A DNA stretch of 64,000 nt from Chromobotia macracanthus (Eukaryota; Chordata; Actinopteri; Cypriniformes; Botiidae): the NCBI GenBank assembly GCA_036877525.1, contig JAZGTH010000015.1, positions 6,471,001-6,535,000 of the forward strand, written 5' to 3'. This document shows positions 34,745 to 48,275 of the stretch, piece by piece (position 1 is the stretch's first letter; each line of letters opens with the position of its first letter). The translations under genes and the position numbers were made by a program. The notes beneath the pieces were generated by a model that worked only from the letters and a program-made list of their open reading frames with translations, made no database searches and was not told the origin of the DNA.

Positions 34745-35970
34745 CTTTGCCTGTCGAGCGCACACCACCACCACAAAAAATGACCAACATTTACACACAT
34801 CAGAATATTATCCACAATTTATTTCTCACTGGTACCGGCAACCAGCCCAAACATCAACAAAGAGGAAAATGTATTTCCGTGAATATTTCTGTGTATTTTA
34901 AGCATATATTCCACAGTTTTGTCTGTAAACATTAAGCCAAACTCATGTTCAGTAGAAGTCTTAGGTTAATTGGCTATTTTTTTTTAATGTTCATGTCTCT
35001 GTAAGGAACAACACCTGCCTGCTTTGTTTTTATTTTTTAATGAAATGAGTTACATGAAGTGAAAGTAACAGAAAGAAAGAAAGAAAGCTAAAATTGTATG
35101 TCATAAGACTGGTTATGGAAATCAAAGCAAGCCATCACGTCTAAACTGAGATGAAAAGATCTGAAAGCAAAGTAGCGGACATTGTTTTCTCTTTATCATG
35201 CAGTACCATCCATAGTCGTTTATACAAACGCAATATTAATCACAAGCAAAAAGGAGCATTACCCAGATAAACTAGTGACAACCATTATGAAAATTAACCA
35301 TAGTTTTACAACAGTTTAAGCAAAAAAAACCATCGTTAAACCATTGTAACCACAAATTAACCATGATTTTAACCATAGTTTTAACATGGTATTCCTAGTG
35401 TTGATATATATATGGGAATCAACACGTCAAAAAAACATCAGTTACTACGCTTTTACTAGTTAACTGGTTAATTTTCGTAGGGGAAAAATGACAAATTTAA
35501 AATCGGTTAAACGAGGTTATAAAAGTTAAAAGAAAGCGAAAACAGACCGACTGACCGACAAGGAAGTGATGGAAATTAACACGGACGATTGATCGCTTCC
35601 ACCTGATCTCTCATCGACGTCCCAATTAATCGACAAATCTCTTCATTTCTTGCGTTTTCACATTTTATAATACAAACCCATAGCTAAACAAAACAAACGA
35701 TCTGAAAAACACCATTACAAGCAACACGGTTTCAGCATCCATTTCAGGAAATGTTCTCATACCGAAACTCAAGCCATTACCAAATTAAAACCGAAAGAAA
35801 GAGATTTTGAGAAAGAAAACGCAACAAACGTTTTAAAAAGCTTTTCATACGAGAGATGAAGGTGAAGAAATGCATCAACAGTTTGTCTCACCTGTGCACT
35901 CTGTTTCAGCTGCACTTCCGCTCGTTCAGACAAGAAATGAACTTCTGAGTTCCTGGTTGCTTTGCTTTTA
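34745..35970 (-). other. Leader exon and first intron of the cathepsin S gene
   Basis: A donor CACAG|GTGAGA ends a probable noncoding exon at 35892 on the minus strand. The acceptor CTCGACAG lies a few bases before the start codon. The intron holds a cluster of AACCATAGTTTTA-like short repeats (35270-35395). No other gene was seen. Confidence 0.55.
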
Positions 35971-35999
35971 TTTTGTTCAATCACGTGCCAATCTCACGC

Positions 36000-36179
36000 C
36001 ATTGTTATGTGGCGTTTTTTTATGTTTTCTAACAAAAGTTACATCAAGTTATGACGTGAATAAAATGAAACGAGTACGAGTAGGTATATATATATATAAA
36101 TGGCATTTAGTAAAATTAATACATTAAAAAAACAAGTCTTCAATTAAAATTTGGGGATTGGGGACTTTCAAGTTTTTAA

Positions 36180-36213
<34 letters not shown>

Positions 36214-37400
36214 TTAACTTTTAAAGTGGCATGACACTATCATTGGCATTTTCATTTGTGGATGTTGACTGTGGTGGCAAAAATTGTGCTGCTCGTCAGG
36301 CTTTGAGTCTGGGTCACTTCAAACATGAGATGATGATCTGTCTTCTGCACTGAGAGTGGTGGGCATCCTTCCTTTGTTTTATATGCATTAAAGAAATGTC
36401 TTCTATACAAACTATACATGTTATATCAAATATAATTGATATTGTTGTTTGTGTCGCCACCTAGAGGTTAATAATTTATTTATATTATAAAGTGACGTCA
36501 TAATTATGGGTAAATTATTAAAGTGGAACACTACAAAAATACAATGGCTTTGCACCTTACACAATACCTTTATAAAGAGCACGACAACATTATAGAGAGC
36601 GGGGAAAGAAAGACTGCACTGTAAAAACGTTACTGTTGAACTTGTATTCAATCTGTCTTTACATTTATTACACAATATATAAGAATTCACAGGAATAAGA
36701 AGACAGGCAGGGTAACTCTTGTTGTTACACCATCTTTTAATCATGCAAGCACACCGCATTTGAAACACCTTTGATCTGTCAATAATCTGTCGGAGGTCTC
36801 AAAACCAGATGTCTGGTCCATCTAGAAGCTAAACTCTGTGGCCCCTGCGTGAATATATCATCAAATCTTGACAAATATTTGTGCTGATCTGGAGCTGATT
36901 TTAATTGATTTTTTGGATTACATTTTTCTATTAAACCTTGTGAAATATCCTCTTTCGTCAAGGATAACACAACAAAGTATGTCATCATATTATACATCTC
37001 CCAGAGAACTTACAAGTAAATACAAGATTGTGTGTATGTGCTTTATATGAAGTGAATGAAGAACTTTTTTGTATTTTGTACATTCAGGCTATTTCATGAT
37101 GGTTAAATAAAATATATTTAAATGAAATAGTTCTACATTGCAATGAGGTCCTTACACTGAAACGTACTGATCCACAAGCCATGAAAAGCAAAGATCAGAC
37201 TTAAAGACGGAGGCTCTCAGATATACACAAACATGTTTGGCTCTGACATTCTCTCAATTTGTTGTGTTCTCTTTGGCTTCAGCTCTTCCCCAAATTAGAG
37301 TGCTGACACAATTTTTGCTTCCTCAGCAGCACAAGTAAAACTTAACATTCATAACCATAAAAACAACTGAAGACTAACAAGATTAATGGAAAATTCGTAG
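36000..37400. other. Intergenic DNA between the two cathepsin genes
   Basis: No gene was seen; the 115-codon minus-strand frame at 36421-36768 has no family motif. An ATT run lies at 36178-36213. The lower end (to about 37404, TTTATT = AATAAA on the minus strand) probably contains the end of the cathepsin K 3' UTR. Confidence 0.5.
36178..36213. repeat. ATT microsatellite
   Basis: About 12 ATT copies. Confidence 0.9.
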
Positions 37401-37403
37401 AAT

Positions 37404-37409
37404 TTTATT
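37404..37409 (-). terminator. Poly(A) signal candidate of the cathepsin K gene
   Basis: AATAAA on the gene strand, about 555 nt after the stop codon. No better signal was noticed nearer the stop. Confidence 0.4.
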
Positions 37410-37961
37410 TCATATAGTGTTTCTGTACAGAGGATGGTATGACTTGCGGAATGAACCGTGTGTTAGTGTGGTGTAATTTTACCTTACAAAAATGATTAAA
37501 GCATTTCTTATGTTACTGAGTTCATTTAAGAAAGCATCAGTAAGATACTACTGCTGTAAAGTGCCCTACTGTACAAAACAAATTTTTATAAAGTCACCAA
37601 AAATGAAAAAAATCTTGGTATTCTATATCATCAAAACATCATAAAACAAAATCCCACCAGCAGCATAAGTAAATAAAAAAAAATGTTTAGCAGGCTGTAT
37701 ACACAATATCAAAACTCCCTCAGAACTTCAAATATTGCACAAATGAGCTGCTCTTGCAGTGTTTGCTGGAGGTATGAACATAGTAAAGCAAAAAAAAGGT
37801 TTAAATCATCATCTTTTAGAAAACATTTAAATATGTTCCAACAATGATTTGATGTTGGAGCACATTGATAACAGTGATTGAGTCCCTTTAATTGTTGCTC
37901 AGTAGCAGACAGGTAGACAGGTTTGGTCCCTTGTTAAGTTCCCCACTTCCTGTTGCTAATC

Positions 37962-38307
37962 TCACATGACTGGGAAACTGGCCAGATTGGCAATGCCACA
38001 TGCATTGTTACGGTTACGGGCCATCAGAACAAAGCCCTTCTTTCCCCACTCCTCGCCCCAACTTCAGGAGAAAAAACAGACGGTGTAGAAAATGATTGTT
38101 AAGTGCTGGCTGTAATGACACGATCATGTCTGAATCACATCACCTGTGGTAAACAGGCTAATGGAGCCCATTCTCTGAGAGCCAGCAGAACCTCACCTGT
38201 TCTTTATGATCCAGTACTTTTTGCCTTTTGGTGTGACTCCATAGCCAACAGCAAGCACTGCATGGTTGACATCATCCTTGTTACAGTTGGGATCATAGTA
38301 AATACCT

Positions 38308-38397
<90 letters not shown>

Positions 38398-40537
38398 TAA
38401 GCTAGCTTCTCTACAAATATTTTGGACAATATACGGGACTTCTATTCTGTTGGGCCCTGGCCCAGTATTAAACAAACCAACTGGCAATGCAAATGTCTAT
38501 TATTTAAACAAACAATATATTACTTTAGGTAAAACAGAAAAACACCAAAGATGTTAAAGGGATGTTAAGTACCGCTTTTGTAGTACAGGAAGGTGGACTG
38601 CATGGCATCTATACCCACTGACACAGGTCCCACCTTTGCCACAGCAGCAGCCAATGCCCTCTCATTACCCTGAGGGATCTCTTTATACCCCTTACAATCG
38701 GCTGCTTTTTCTGACACGTTGTAGGCACACTGTTGATCCTGCAGGGGGCAGTATTGAGACGGGAAAGAATCAACAGAAATCACATTTAATCACTAAATGA
38801 CATCGAGTCACCCAAATGTTTAAATGTTCATCTTATTGTGGTTTTTACAACACAGACTGGTTTTGTCTTGTATAGAAATAAAGTTTGTGTTATTACTAGT
38901 CCAGCGTATGGGTAGCTCTCTTCTGAATCGATGCCGTGGTTCTCTTTGACGTATTTGAACGCATTCGTCATATATCCTCCACCACAGCCATTATTTTCCT
39001 TCACGCAGTCCACCAGGTTTTGAGGACTAAGATCCACCAGTTTACCCGTGGTCTTCTTCATCTGACCTTCTAAAGCTCCAGCAGAGCTAAAGGCCCAACA
39101 GGAGCCACAAGAACCCTGAGAAGAGCAAGTGAACAATTATGAAAAATAAAAACACGTAACCCGTTATGATCAGTTTTTATTTTCACCACGAGATGGCGCT
39201 CAATTATTTAACCACAACACGTAGGGTTGGGATGAGCGTTCATTTTAATACAAAACAGGGTTAGGATGAGGATTAGAGTTAATCTGTATAGGCTTACTAT
39301 ACTTACTAGTGCCAGAATATTATTTGTAATACCTTTAGGGTAGAAATGCCTGGTTTGCTTACTTGGTTCTTGACAGATGTGACATAGCCCAGTTTACGGT
39401 AGTCAATGGATTTGGGCAACCTCTCCACCGTGTCACCGGGCACATATGTGTTTGTGGGGTCCCGGTTTATCGGCATTTGGAGTCCCATCACCTTTTCTGC
39501 TACTTCCTCTAGTGTCTGCAGAGAAATAAGTGTTGGAGAAATAATATCTTCTAATCTTGCTGCTACATGACCAAATGCCCAAAAATATAAACACATTATT
39601 ATTATCAACATATTGCTGAAGCGACATTTCTGTTGTCACATGCACATTCTACAAACAGGTTTACCAAGACTTAAAAACAGATTTATGAGACTTAAAAAAC
39701 AATATAACAGTTTTCAATTGTTAACTGTTAACACAATCGGGATACAGCTGTTATTTATTGATATACTAAATACATTTTTAAACAGCATTTTGCAGCATTC
39801 AAATATTAGCATACTAAATATAACACTGACCATATCTCCAAACTGATTCATGCCCAGATTATAGGTATGAATCCCCAGTTCATACTCTTTGTTATGGGCC
39901 TCAATAAACAGCATGTTCTTCTCCCAAATGGCCCGCCGAATGGATTCTTTATCCTGTTACACACAAACAGTGAGCCATAAGATGTACAATAACTGTAAAT
40001 TATACTCTCGGTATACAAAGACAGTGCTTAAATGTTGGCCATGTCCATTGTTTGTTTTGTATCTCCAAACTCTAAATAGGTGCAATCTTCAGAATCTACT
40101 TTTAGGTCAAATGAGGCCTATAAACACCACAACTCAGATATAAAACAGGCCCTAAGATTTCTTCCCTAAGTTGTTCCTCACTTTTAATTCAGCTGTGCAC
40201 GCAAAACATTGCCCATTAGTAAGGGAACATTAGCCAGTTAATGCACTGAAATTCTGATCAAAGTTGTCAGAAAAAAACAAGCGCTAACTTTACCCCATGT
40301 TCTTCTGAGGAGGGAGATTGGTTCTTCCCAAGTGAGGATAAAATCACAAACCTTGTTTCACCTCATTTACTAAGCATTGGGAATTGTAGGCTGTTTACTT
40401 ACCAGACCATTGTACTCTCTCCTGTAGGTGGTTTTCCAGCTGTGCCATGCTTCATCCAGTGAAAAATCACTCATAGTGTGTGCTAAACCACACCACACCA
40501 TCACCAGCAGCAAAGGCGTTCCACCAATATTATTCAT
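37962..40537 (-). CDS. ctsk: Cathepsin K-type papain-family cysteine protease, 7 coding exons
   Basis: Exons on the minus strand: 40537..40403, 39953..39831, 39515..39363, 39115..38897, 38738..38573, 38305..38197, 38061..37962, giving 334 aa (human CTSK 329). An N-terminal hydrophobic signal (PLLLVMVWCGLAH) is followed by the propeptide with GMNQFGDM. The mature part starts near LPKSIDYRKLGYVTSVKNQ. The triad is complete: Cys in GSCGSCWAF, His in VNHAVLAVGYG, Asn in IIKNSWGEEWG. NNGCGGGYMTNAFKYV, GIDSEESYPY and NACGIANLASFPVM match cathepsin K. In mammals CTSK is the collagen-degrading lysosomal protease of osteoclasts. A noncoding leader exon ends at 40980 with donor CCAG|GTATGT. The intron before the 109-nt exon ends in a long CT tract (see the repeat at 38308). 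This gene and the cathepsin S gene are clearly tandem paralogs. Confidence 0.93.
38308..38395. repeat. GA/CT microsatellite abutting a ctsk splice acceptor
   Basis: About 42 near-perfect GA copies on the plus strand, so CT on the gene strand. It touches the acceptor (AG at 38307-38306) of the exon 38305..38197 and serves as its polypyrimidine tract. Confidence 0.95.
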
Positions 40538-40542
40538 TATGC

Positions 40543-41070
40543 CCTGAAAAAGACATGCCGAGACTGGAACTTAAATGAGTATTTATTCAGAGAAGTGTTG
40601 ATAGAGCAGTGATTTCGGAAATGAAATGGAAGAAAGTCCCTCTTACAATATTTGAAAGAAATGCGATCCTCTTACTATTTATCAAAGAACAAAATACCCT
40701 CTTATACCGATAATATATAAGTTCACAACGTTTCATGAACTTAGAAAAGAAAGTGAAAGTGCTGCAATAGCCACATGGGCTATAGGCCTATATAATTGCA
40801 CTTAAAACAATTGTCATACTTTTTGCTGTATTGAACGACTATGAAAATAAGACAGTAGCCTACGTCAAAGCAAATTAAATATAAACAATGTTATTTACCT
40901 ATTTAAATAAAAAATCTATTTCTAAATTTATCTAAATATCTATTTAATACTTTTTTCTCCAAGACGACAAGGCACATACCTGGTTTTGGTGATTTCTGAA
41001 AGTTCAGCAGAAAAAGTCCAAACCCCGGTTTGAAACTTTGCATGTTCGACAACTGTTTTTATGCCACCAC
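40543..41070 (-). other. Leader exon and first intron of the cathepsin K gene
   Basis: The minus-strand donor at 40980/40979 (CCAG|GTATGTGC) and the acceptor TTTTTCAG ending at 40544 frame an intron between a noncoding exon and the exon carrying the start codon. The upstream limit of the leader exon is not visible. Confidence 0.5.
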
Positions 41071-44000
41071 TTTGAGGAAGTTCCTCCTAATAAAGGAAAG
41101 AAAAAAAGGGAAGAAAATGTGCATATGGAATCTCTTAAACTCTGGGTCAGAGTGATGATGTCAGATGTCGGGTTACAGTATTGCATATTCAGAATACAAA
41201 TAATCTGAACTGTTTCTGATTATATTCCACCCTCTCTGCACAGCAACAGGCTGGAAAGAATAGTAGTAATGAAATAATAATAATAATAATAATAATACCT
41301 TTTTGGTAGGTTATACAAATAATAAATGTCATTTAGTTTTTCTTTTGTGAATCTGTTGCCTCTCCATCATTTGTAAATGATGTTGCTGATTTTTCTGCAT
41401 AATGATGTCATGTGTTTTGTTCCAATCTTTAGAATGTGCCTAGGCAGTTGCATTTGTGCTGGCATCCTGCAAAAACAGTTTTGTGCCATGCTACAGATGT
41501 TATTGTTGTTAAGTAATGCTCATTTTCTCTTCCGATACATTATAGTCTTTGTGTAATTTATACTCTAATTAGCTTAGAATAACAGTCAAGCTTGTAAAAC
41601 GTAAGCTGGTCACATTTTTAGGTTGCAGAAGTGGTAAACCATGTTGGTCACAATGGCAAATGTTACAGAGCTTTTTCAGGTAGACATATAGCTTGTTGTT
41701 AAAGGTAGGTTATGCATTTAAATCTTATGTAATAAAGTTAAATGGATAAATACACCAAAGCAAACACAAAGCTTGGTATTCGGTCAACATAAGATTACTC
41801 TATGTAATGATGAGATGTCTTACCACCTTTAAGCCTCAGACTAAACTTAAATCTAGTCATTAGTTTAAACTTAACTCATTTGTTTAATGAACTAATTAAC
41901 TTACATTTTGCTGCTTGTTAGCAGGATAAAGCTGCTATCTAATATCTGTGTCTGAGTCTTTTGAAATCCTGGCTGTACAACTTAAAGATTAAGATCCTCC
42001 TATTGTTGTAATGATTTATAGATCATTTGCTTTGTCTAGTTTTCACTGAATTTTCTACCATTTTAACACACCTATGTACATTGTCTCTGAATATTATGTT
42101 AATAGGTCTTGTTAGTCTAGTTAACTTTCATGCACTCTTCCCCTTGTTAGTCAACAGCATAAGTTCGCTCTAATGCATCAGTGTATGAGGTCTACATAAA
42201 AATTGTCCCATGATGTTTACTGTATAGGCATGCGGTCAGCACTGAAAGGATATAAATGTATGTTGAGAAAAGTCCCCTAGTGTTAGTTGTTCATGCTATG
42301 TGCAGATTAGTCACAAACCTGCAAGCATTTCCATAAATATCACAAGCTAAAAGCAGCACAGCCTGCTGACATGATGACAAAACTCAGCAGACTAAATGTA
42401 CGAACATATTCACATACTGAGCTTTTTTTAGAGTAATCAATCAAATCAAGTCATTGAAAATGGATTTCTTAAAGTTACACTTTGTGTTTGAAGAATACAT
42501 TCACCACTTTCAATTTCAATTCCTGGCACATTTGTACTGACAAATCAATAAAACACTGCCTCAGCGACTAACAATTGTTTTTTGGAGTGTAGCAAAACAC
42601 AATCTCTGGACCAGCTTTCAGCTTTTAACAGATTAAAATCAATGTAGACTGGAGGAAACTTTATCACAGATTAACCATGATTTCTGAAACAGTGACTTTG
42701 TCTCCTACTAAATCAACACAACTAAATCCACGCTCAGATTCTGCTACATTATACTTATTGTTAATGCAACTTTTTACTGTGTCATACTGTTGTCATAGTT
42801 AAAGACTTGCTTTTTTCACTAATTTATTTTTACAAATTAACCTTCAATACCTGCAAGGCAGGACTGACATTGATCCTGTTTTATAAATGATTTATGAAGT
42901 ATTTTCCAGTACGACACACCATACTTTGGCAAGACTTTAGACTTTTGAATGGTTCATAGGAACCTTGCAGAGGCATTAAGATGTATATATCTTTTTATAG
43001 ACATTTCATGCAGCTGAGTCCAGAAATCTTTAATGCGAACATTCAATTACTGTATATTGTCATGAAATATCACTATATGCTAAAGAAATAATATTGGGAG
43101 ATAGACAAGCCTTAAGTTTATATAATAAAATATAGCAGTAGTGTAGTTATAGCCTGTATTTGAAACTGCTTTAATGTCACAACTGTTCAGAGGAGTTACA
43201 GACACACAGAAAACTTCCCCCCTTTACTCAGTTCTGTAGACTCAGCATCTGTTTCCTGTAACTTTACATACCAGTCTAACCGCACTGGAGAAACCCACAA
43301 TCCTTTGCTGCAGTCACATGTCTGATCCCATGACTATCACGAGACTTTTGATTCAAAACTTTTTATGGTTTATTGTTCAGAATGAAAATCACAGAACTAT
43401 GCCTTTATCAGACTTGCTTTTTTGTGAACATTATATAACTCATACAACACTAGGGTTTAGAAACATAGGTTTAGAAACATACACTCAACATACACATATG
43501 TGTAAAATAAATTTGTACACATTTAAAAAAATAGTATAGTCATTTTATATTATTAAATAATTTGAATGGTAATAATGTAGCGATCAAAAAGTGTTTAGCT
43601 TCTTCATAGTAGAAGAAGCTAAACTTGTCTTAGATTACAGCTCTGCACACTGAGAGTTATCTCAGCTTGAATGAGGTGCATTCTGGGATACTTTTTAAAC
43701 AGGAGTTCCCATGGTCACTTATTGGCTGTTTTTTCTTTCCCAAATCCAGTCCAGCCCTAGATTTTTACATTTATCAACAAACCTCCTTCCAGACATTTAA
43801 AGCTGCATTCCATAACTTTTTTAGGTTAAAAATGAACAAAAATGAGTTATGAGCAAATACATAACAGATGAGTGTTCAAAATGGTGTCATTATACTTTAC
43901 ATCAATTCACGAAATCAAGTTTATAATAATGACTTACAATCTGAGCTGTCAGGTTCGATCACAGAGTCATTTTGACTGACATGTAAATAAACAGAAAGAA

Positions 44001-46300
44001 GACCTACTATACTGTATGGCATGTGCGAGTGTCGAGAATGGTGGAGCGTTTGTAGCAACTGTTGCTCCAGACTAATAAATGTTAAGAAAACAATAACACA
44101 GATACCTTGCAATTTTATGTTGTAGCAGGGAGACAACATTCATAAATCTCAGCACAGGTTTGAGCTGTGTTCACCTGTGCCACGGCTATTTATGAACAGA
44201 TGTGCTCATACTGGGGATTAAAGATCATACACGGGGGGCCTGGCAGTCTTATTATTGTAGTGTGACAAAAAGTTGTTGAAGAATAAGAGCACATTCACAA
44301 TTTCCCTGTATCATCTGCCATGTGCACAGAGATTGGAGGGTTTGTGAAGGTAGGATTTGACAAACCCAAATCAGTGTATCGCTCTAATTCAAGTTCAATA
44401 CAACATTTGTAAGTCTGTTTTCTGTCGATATACAAAAACCGAGGAGAGTATTATTCTTCTGGGAATCTTGTAGAAGAGGTTCATGGATCAAGAGATGTGA
44501 ACATCATTTTACAATCCTTTTACATTTACTATGAACAGCAAGCAGTAAGGCTTTTGTTTACAACATGGAAGGAAAAACTAAATAATCCCAAATCCTGGCA
44601 GATGACATCTTAGAAAGCAGAGAATGTCCTGAATGAGAAATAAATAATTAAAATGTCAGATTTACAGCACTTTCTGATCTAGACAGTGATATTTAATACC
44701 GAAGATCTAAATCATTTATGATCTAAATGTCAAACATATAAGAATGAAGTAATGATGTGGAAGACGTGTTTGTTAGAATATCTCCTGTTGTATTTACCAT
44801 TGCATCTCTAATTTTCTTTTATTTGTTTTAAAATAACATTCAGAATATGTCATCTAAAACATGGTACTCTATTATTTTAGCTCCAGTGTTAAAGCGTTCT
44901 TAAAACTAGGCTGAGACTGATTATTCATTAATTGCATACTGTTTGTTTTAGGTACTGCTAGCACGTACCTGCAGTCAGCAAACACAAAGGGACAAACTTT
45001 TATACTGTAACACTATAGTGAAGTAGATCATATTAACATTAAAAGACAAAGGGTTGATAAAATAAGTTAGTCTTGTTGTGATGTACAGTATTGCTTTCAT
45101 GAAATTCAAAAACTTGTCAATTTAAGGTGAGTGTTAGAAAAAAACAGAATACAATAGAATACAATCTTTATTAAAGAGCTTTATTGCCAAGTATATTTAC
45201 ACACACAATTTGTTAGATTTGTTTGTTAAACAGTTCTAACAATAAAGTGCAAAAAAAAAATACAATAAAGTGCAAACATGAAGGAAGGAATTGCTTCCTT
45301 CTGGCCAGATTTAATTTAATTCCTACAGGCAATGCAGAGGGTGTCAGTGCTCTCCCAAATCATCAATGTGTTCACTCCAGTGTACTTATCACTATTTCCA
45401 TTACATATTCACTTGATCCATCCATGCACTGTAATATAAGTAAATAACAATGAGGAAATACATCGGCTGTCATTAGCAAACAGCCTTACAAATGGTTAGT
45501 GTCTTTGGACAGACCTGTCTGATTCATTGCTTTTATAGGTAATATGACACTAAATTTCATTGAATTGTTATTCATGAATACAGTGATGCTCAAATAAACA
45601 TTTATGTTGAATTAGGTGTAAGATCTATGACTCGTCACCCAACGTTAATTTAAAATACTTAAACATTTAGTTTAATGGTGCTGGTTAATGTTGTTTGATG
45701 CCCATTATAAGGCTGAGAATAGTAAATACAATCTAGTCTGGATGTGAAAGTTAAATCCCAGGCCCCGCATACAGGGAACGTTGTCACAATGTTGGTTAAG
45801 TTTTAACTTCTAAAAGTTGTCTCAAAAATATATACATATAGTGTTGTTTCTGTACAGATGGTGCACTCTAATGTTTATGTATTATAACACAAAGGTGAGT
45901 GGCTATTCCTAACAGCTATTGTATAAAACAAGCTATTTCAGTTTAGAGATTCCCCAGAGACACCAAACTCTGGTCAGCATGTCAGAGACTCTGGCCTGCA
46001 CCCCTGGGAGCCTTGTGAAAGATAAATAGCTCAATTTTTACTAACCAAGGCAAAATTCTGTAAATAATGTAAATGTAATATTTACATTAATATTTATTTG
46101 ACATGATATTTTATTATTTATTTACATTTTATTTTTATAAATATATATTTATTATCTATAAATATTGTATTATTGATGTATTGTATACAGTATTATTGAT
46201 AACATTGTATTCAAGATGTTTTGTCACATATGCGGTTAAATGCAGTTCAAAACGTTACTGAAACGTTCGTACAACCTACAATTGTTAGCTGGGTCACTGC
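41071..46300. other. Intergenic DNA between ctsk and lingo4
   Basis: About 5 kb of AT-rich DNA without a supported gene. It contains an AAT run (41271-41298), a stretch at 45150-45215 with the CTTTATTGCCAAGTAT segment common in fish dispersed repeats, and a third partial AGCTGGG-family element at its end. The patch 44160-44345 looks less degenerate and could be a regulatory element, which only a comparison can tell. Confidence 0.5.
46233..46293. mobile_element. AGCTGGG-family MITE, copy 3 (3' fragment)
   Basis: ACAACCTACAATTGTTAGCTGGG matches the right end of the copy at 10440-10749. A possible left-end fragment of the same family (GGGAACGTTGTCACAATG) lies at 45776-45810. Confidence 0.5.
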
Positions 46301-46855
46301 ATAAATATTCACCACAGAAGTCGCATTTAGTTCAACTTTTTGTGACCGAAAGCGTTTGATGAGACGCAGTCTGGCACCTACAAACCGCGACTCTCACTCG
46401 GTCAACCATCCGCTATTTTACCTAAATCTGCAGATTTGGCAAAGCTTTGGCAAATCTGTCGTGCCTCACGCCACACTGAGGCGTTATCCCAGCCGTGATC
46501 CGGATGAACGGGACGGTAAACACCGATCTGCTCCACAAAACGTTTGTTTGGGTTTGGATATCATCTCGTTTTGAGACTGACAGGTGCGTTTGGAAGTTGG
46601 ACGAGGCGCGTCCGTGCTGGGAACAGCCAACCTAAATTAAGGCTTCAATTATCCTGCCGGACCCTGGAGGAAAGTGTCGTAGACAGATAGTGTTAATGAA
46701 GAAGCTTAGAAACATTCAGGTCTCGTCTCAAGACCGGCACGTCGTTTTCCTGAGCACCGTGTTGTGCATAAGTGAGGAATTTCAAACCGAGATGGACAAA
46801 GACTTGGAGAGCTATGGCATCCCTGCCTTACTATAATATAAGTGAAGGAGATCGG
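46300..46855 (+). promoter_or_regulatory. Probable lingo4 promoter and first leader exon
   Basis: A local rise in CpG and GC content ends at a strong donor (ATCGG|GTGAGT) after 46855. The next probable leader exon is 47058..47256 (acceptor GTTGCAG, donor GTG|GTAATA). Assignment to lingo4 rests on strand, on the absence of another gene, and on LINGO genes having spliced noncoding leaders. Confidence 0.45.
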
Positions 46856-48124
46856 GTGAGTTTCGCTTTTCTGGCTGTTTATATATGCATATATGTATAC
46901 TGTAAAATGATATTATTGTACATTTCATTCGGAGTCAAGTTCAGACTTCTTAATCAGACCTAATATCCAACATTTACCAGGGATGTTAAGAAATGTCGTG
47001 CCATATTTTTTTTTATTAATATTATTTTGTCTCATTGTTTCTTGCCTGTCGTTGCAGGATTGAAAGCACTACTTTTCCTTTGTTTTTGCATAAGCGACGA
47101 CTTTTATAAAACACGTCATTTCAGCAAGTGCGTAAAGCCGCAGATAAAAGCGCGCCGGCTGATCGATTCGCGCACGTCTGCCGTATACTGCAACTACCCG
47201 AATTACACATTAAAGTCCAATGAAAACGACAATTTAAAGACCCAAGAGCATTGGTGGTAATATAGCTCCATTTGTTACTTCTCTTCGTTTGTTTAAGCTC
47301 GTTGACGGTGTTTTAATTGGCAGTGATCAATCTGCGCTAATGAGGATTCAAACAGCGTCCCGCACCGGCGGTGATGTGCGGCATAGCAAATTCTCCTCGT
47401 ATTGGGGCTGCTCCAGACGAGCACTTTAATCAGAGGGGTTGTAATGCATAACGGGGCTTGATTTATCACAGGTTAACGGGGCGGATCGGTAAAAGCACTT
47501 ACTTGATCACTGGTTTTGTATTGGTGTGTCGACATTCTCATCATGCCCTCATATGTATGGTGTGATTTATGAAGTATACTAGTGCCACAGTGTCATTTTG
47601 TAGCAGGGGCTAAAAATCACAGAACGGGGGCAAATGTCCAGTTGTGATAAGGTTTGCCTTTTTATAAACTGGAATAGAACATTTTAAGTCAGCCTCACGT
47701 TGTAAGCAACATCCTGGTTCTTTGTATAATCCAGCTGCCCTAAAACAGACCTATTTAAGACTGCATAGACACTAAACTATATAGGGCACCATATGACCCT
47801 GCTAATGGGTGTCCTGTAATAACAGCACACACTGTTATTACTGGACACGGGCGATGATTTCCCCACTGGCAACGATTTCCCCAAAGATTAGACCCATCTT
47901 TTAACAAAGCAAGAAACATGCAATCTGTGCTAACCTGAAATGATGGATTAAGGTCCATAGTCTTCTGTTGCATACATGTGTGTGATGGATTCTGTGCATT
48001 TCATATATGACATATAAGCTTAAACCTTAATGTTCATTTTTTAAACCTCTCCACAAATATACTATGATCTGGGCAATAGATTGTATGACTCACAGGTGAT
48101 TTACATCATCTATTTCAGGACATG

Positions 48125-48275
48125 TTGCTGTAGGGTTTGTAGCTCAATTGGCAGAGCATGGTGCTAGCCAATGTCATTGGTCTGAGTTCCAGAGAACACA
48201 CAAACTGATAAAATGTACATCTGTAAATTACTTTGTATTAAAGCGTCTGATAAATACATAAATATACATTGCAAT
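48125..48275 (+). mobile_element. tRNA-derived SINE (V-SINE/DANA-like)
   Basis: The tRNA-like head has TTTGTAGCTCAATTGGCAG as box A and GGTCTGAGTTCCAG as box B. Then come GAGAACACACAAACTGATAA and the degenerate tail AAAGCGTCTGATAAATA. Confidence 0.75.

Noticed and set aside
34525..34935. 136-codon plus-strand open frame
   Set aside because: It runs antisense over the cathepsin S signal-peptide exon and is a shadow of that gene.
36421..36768. 115-codon minus-strand open frame between the cathepsin genes
   Set aside because: AT-rich, no domain, no promoter or splice support.
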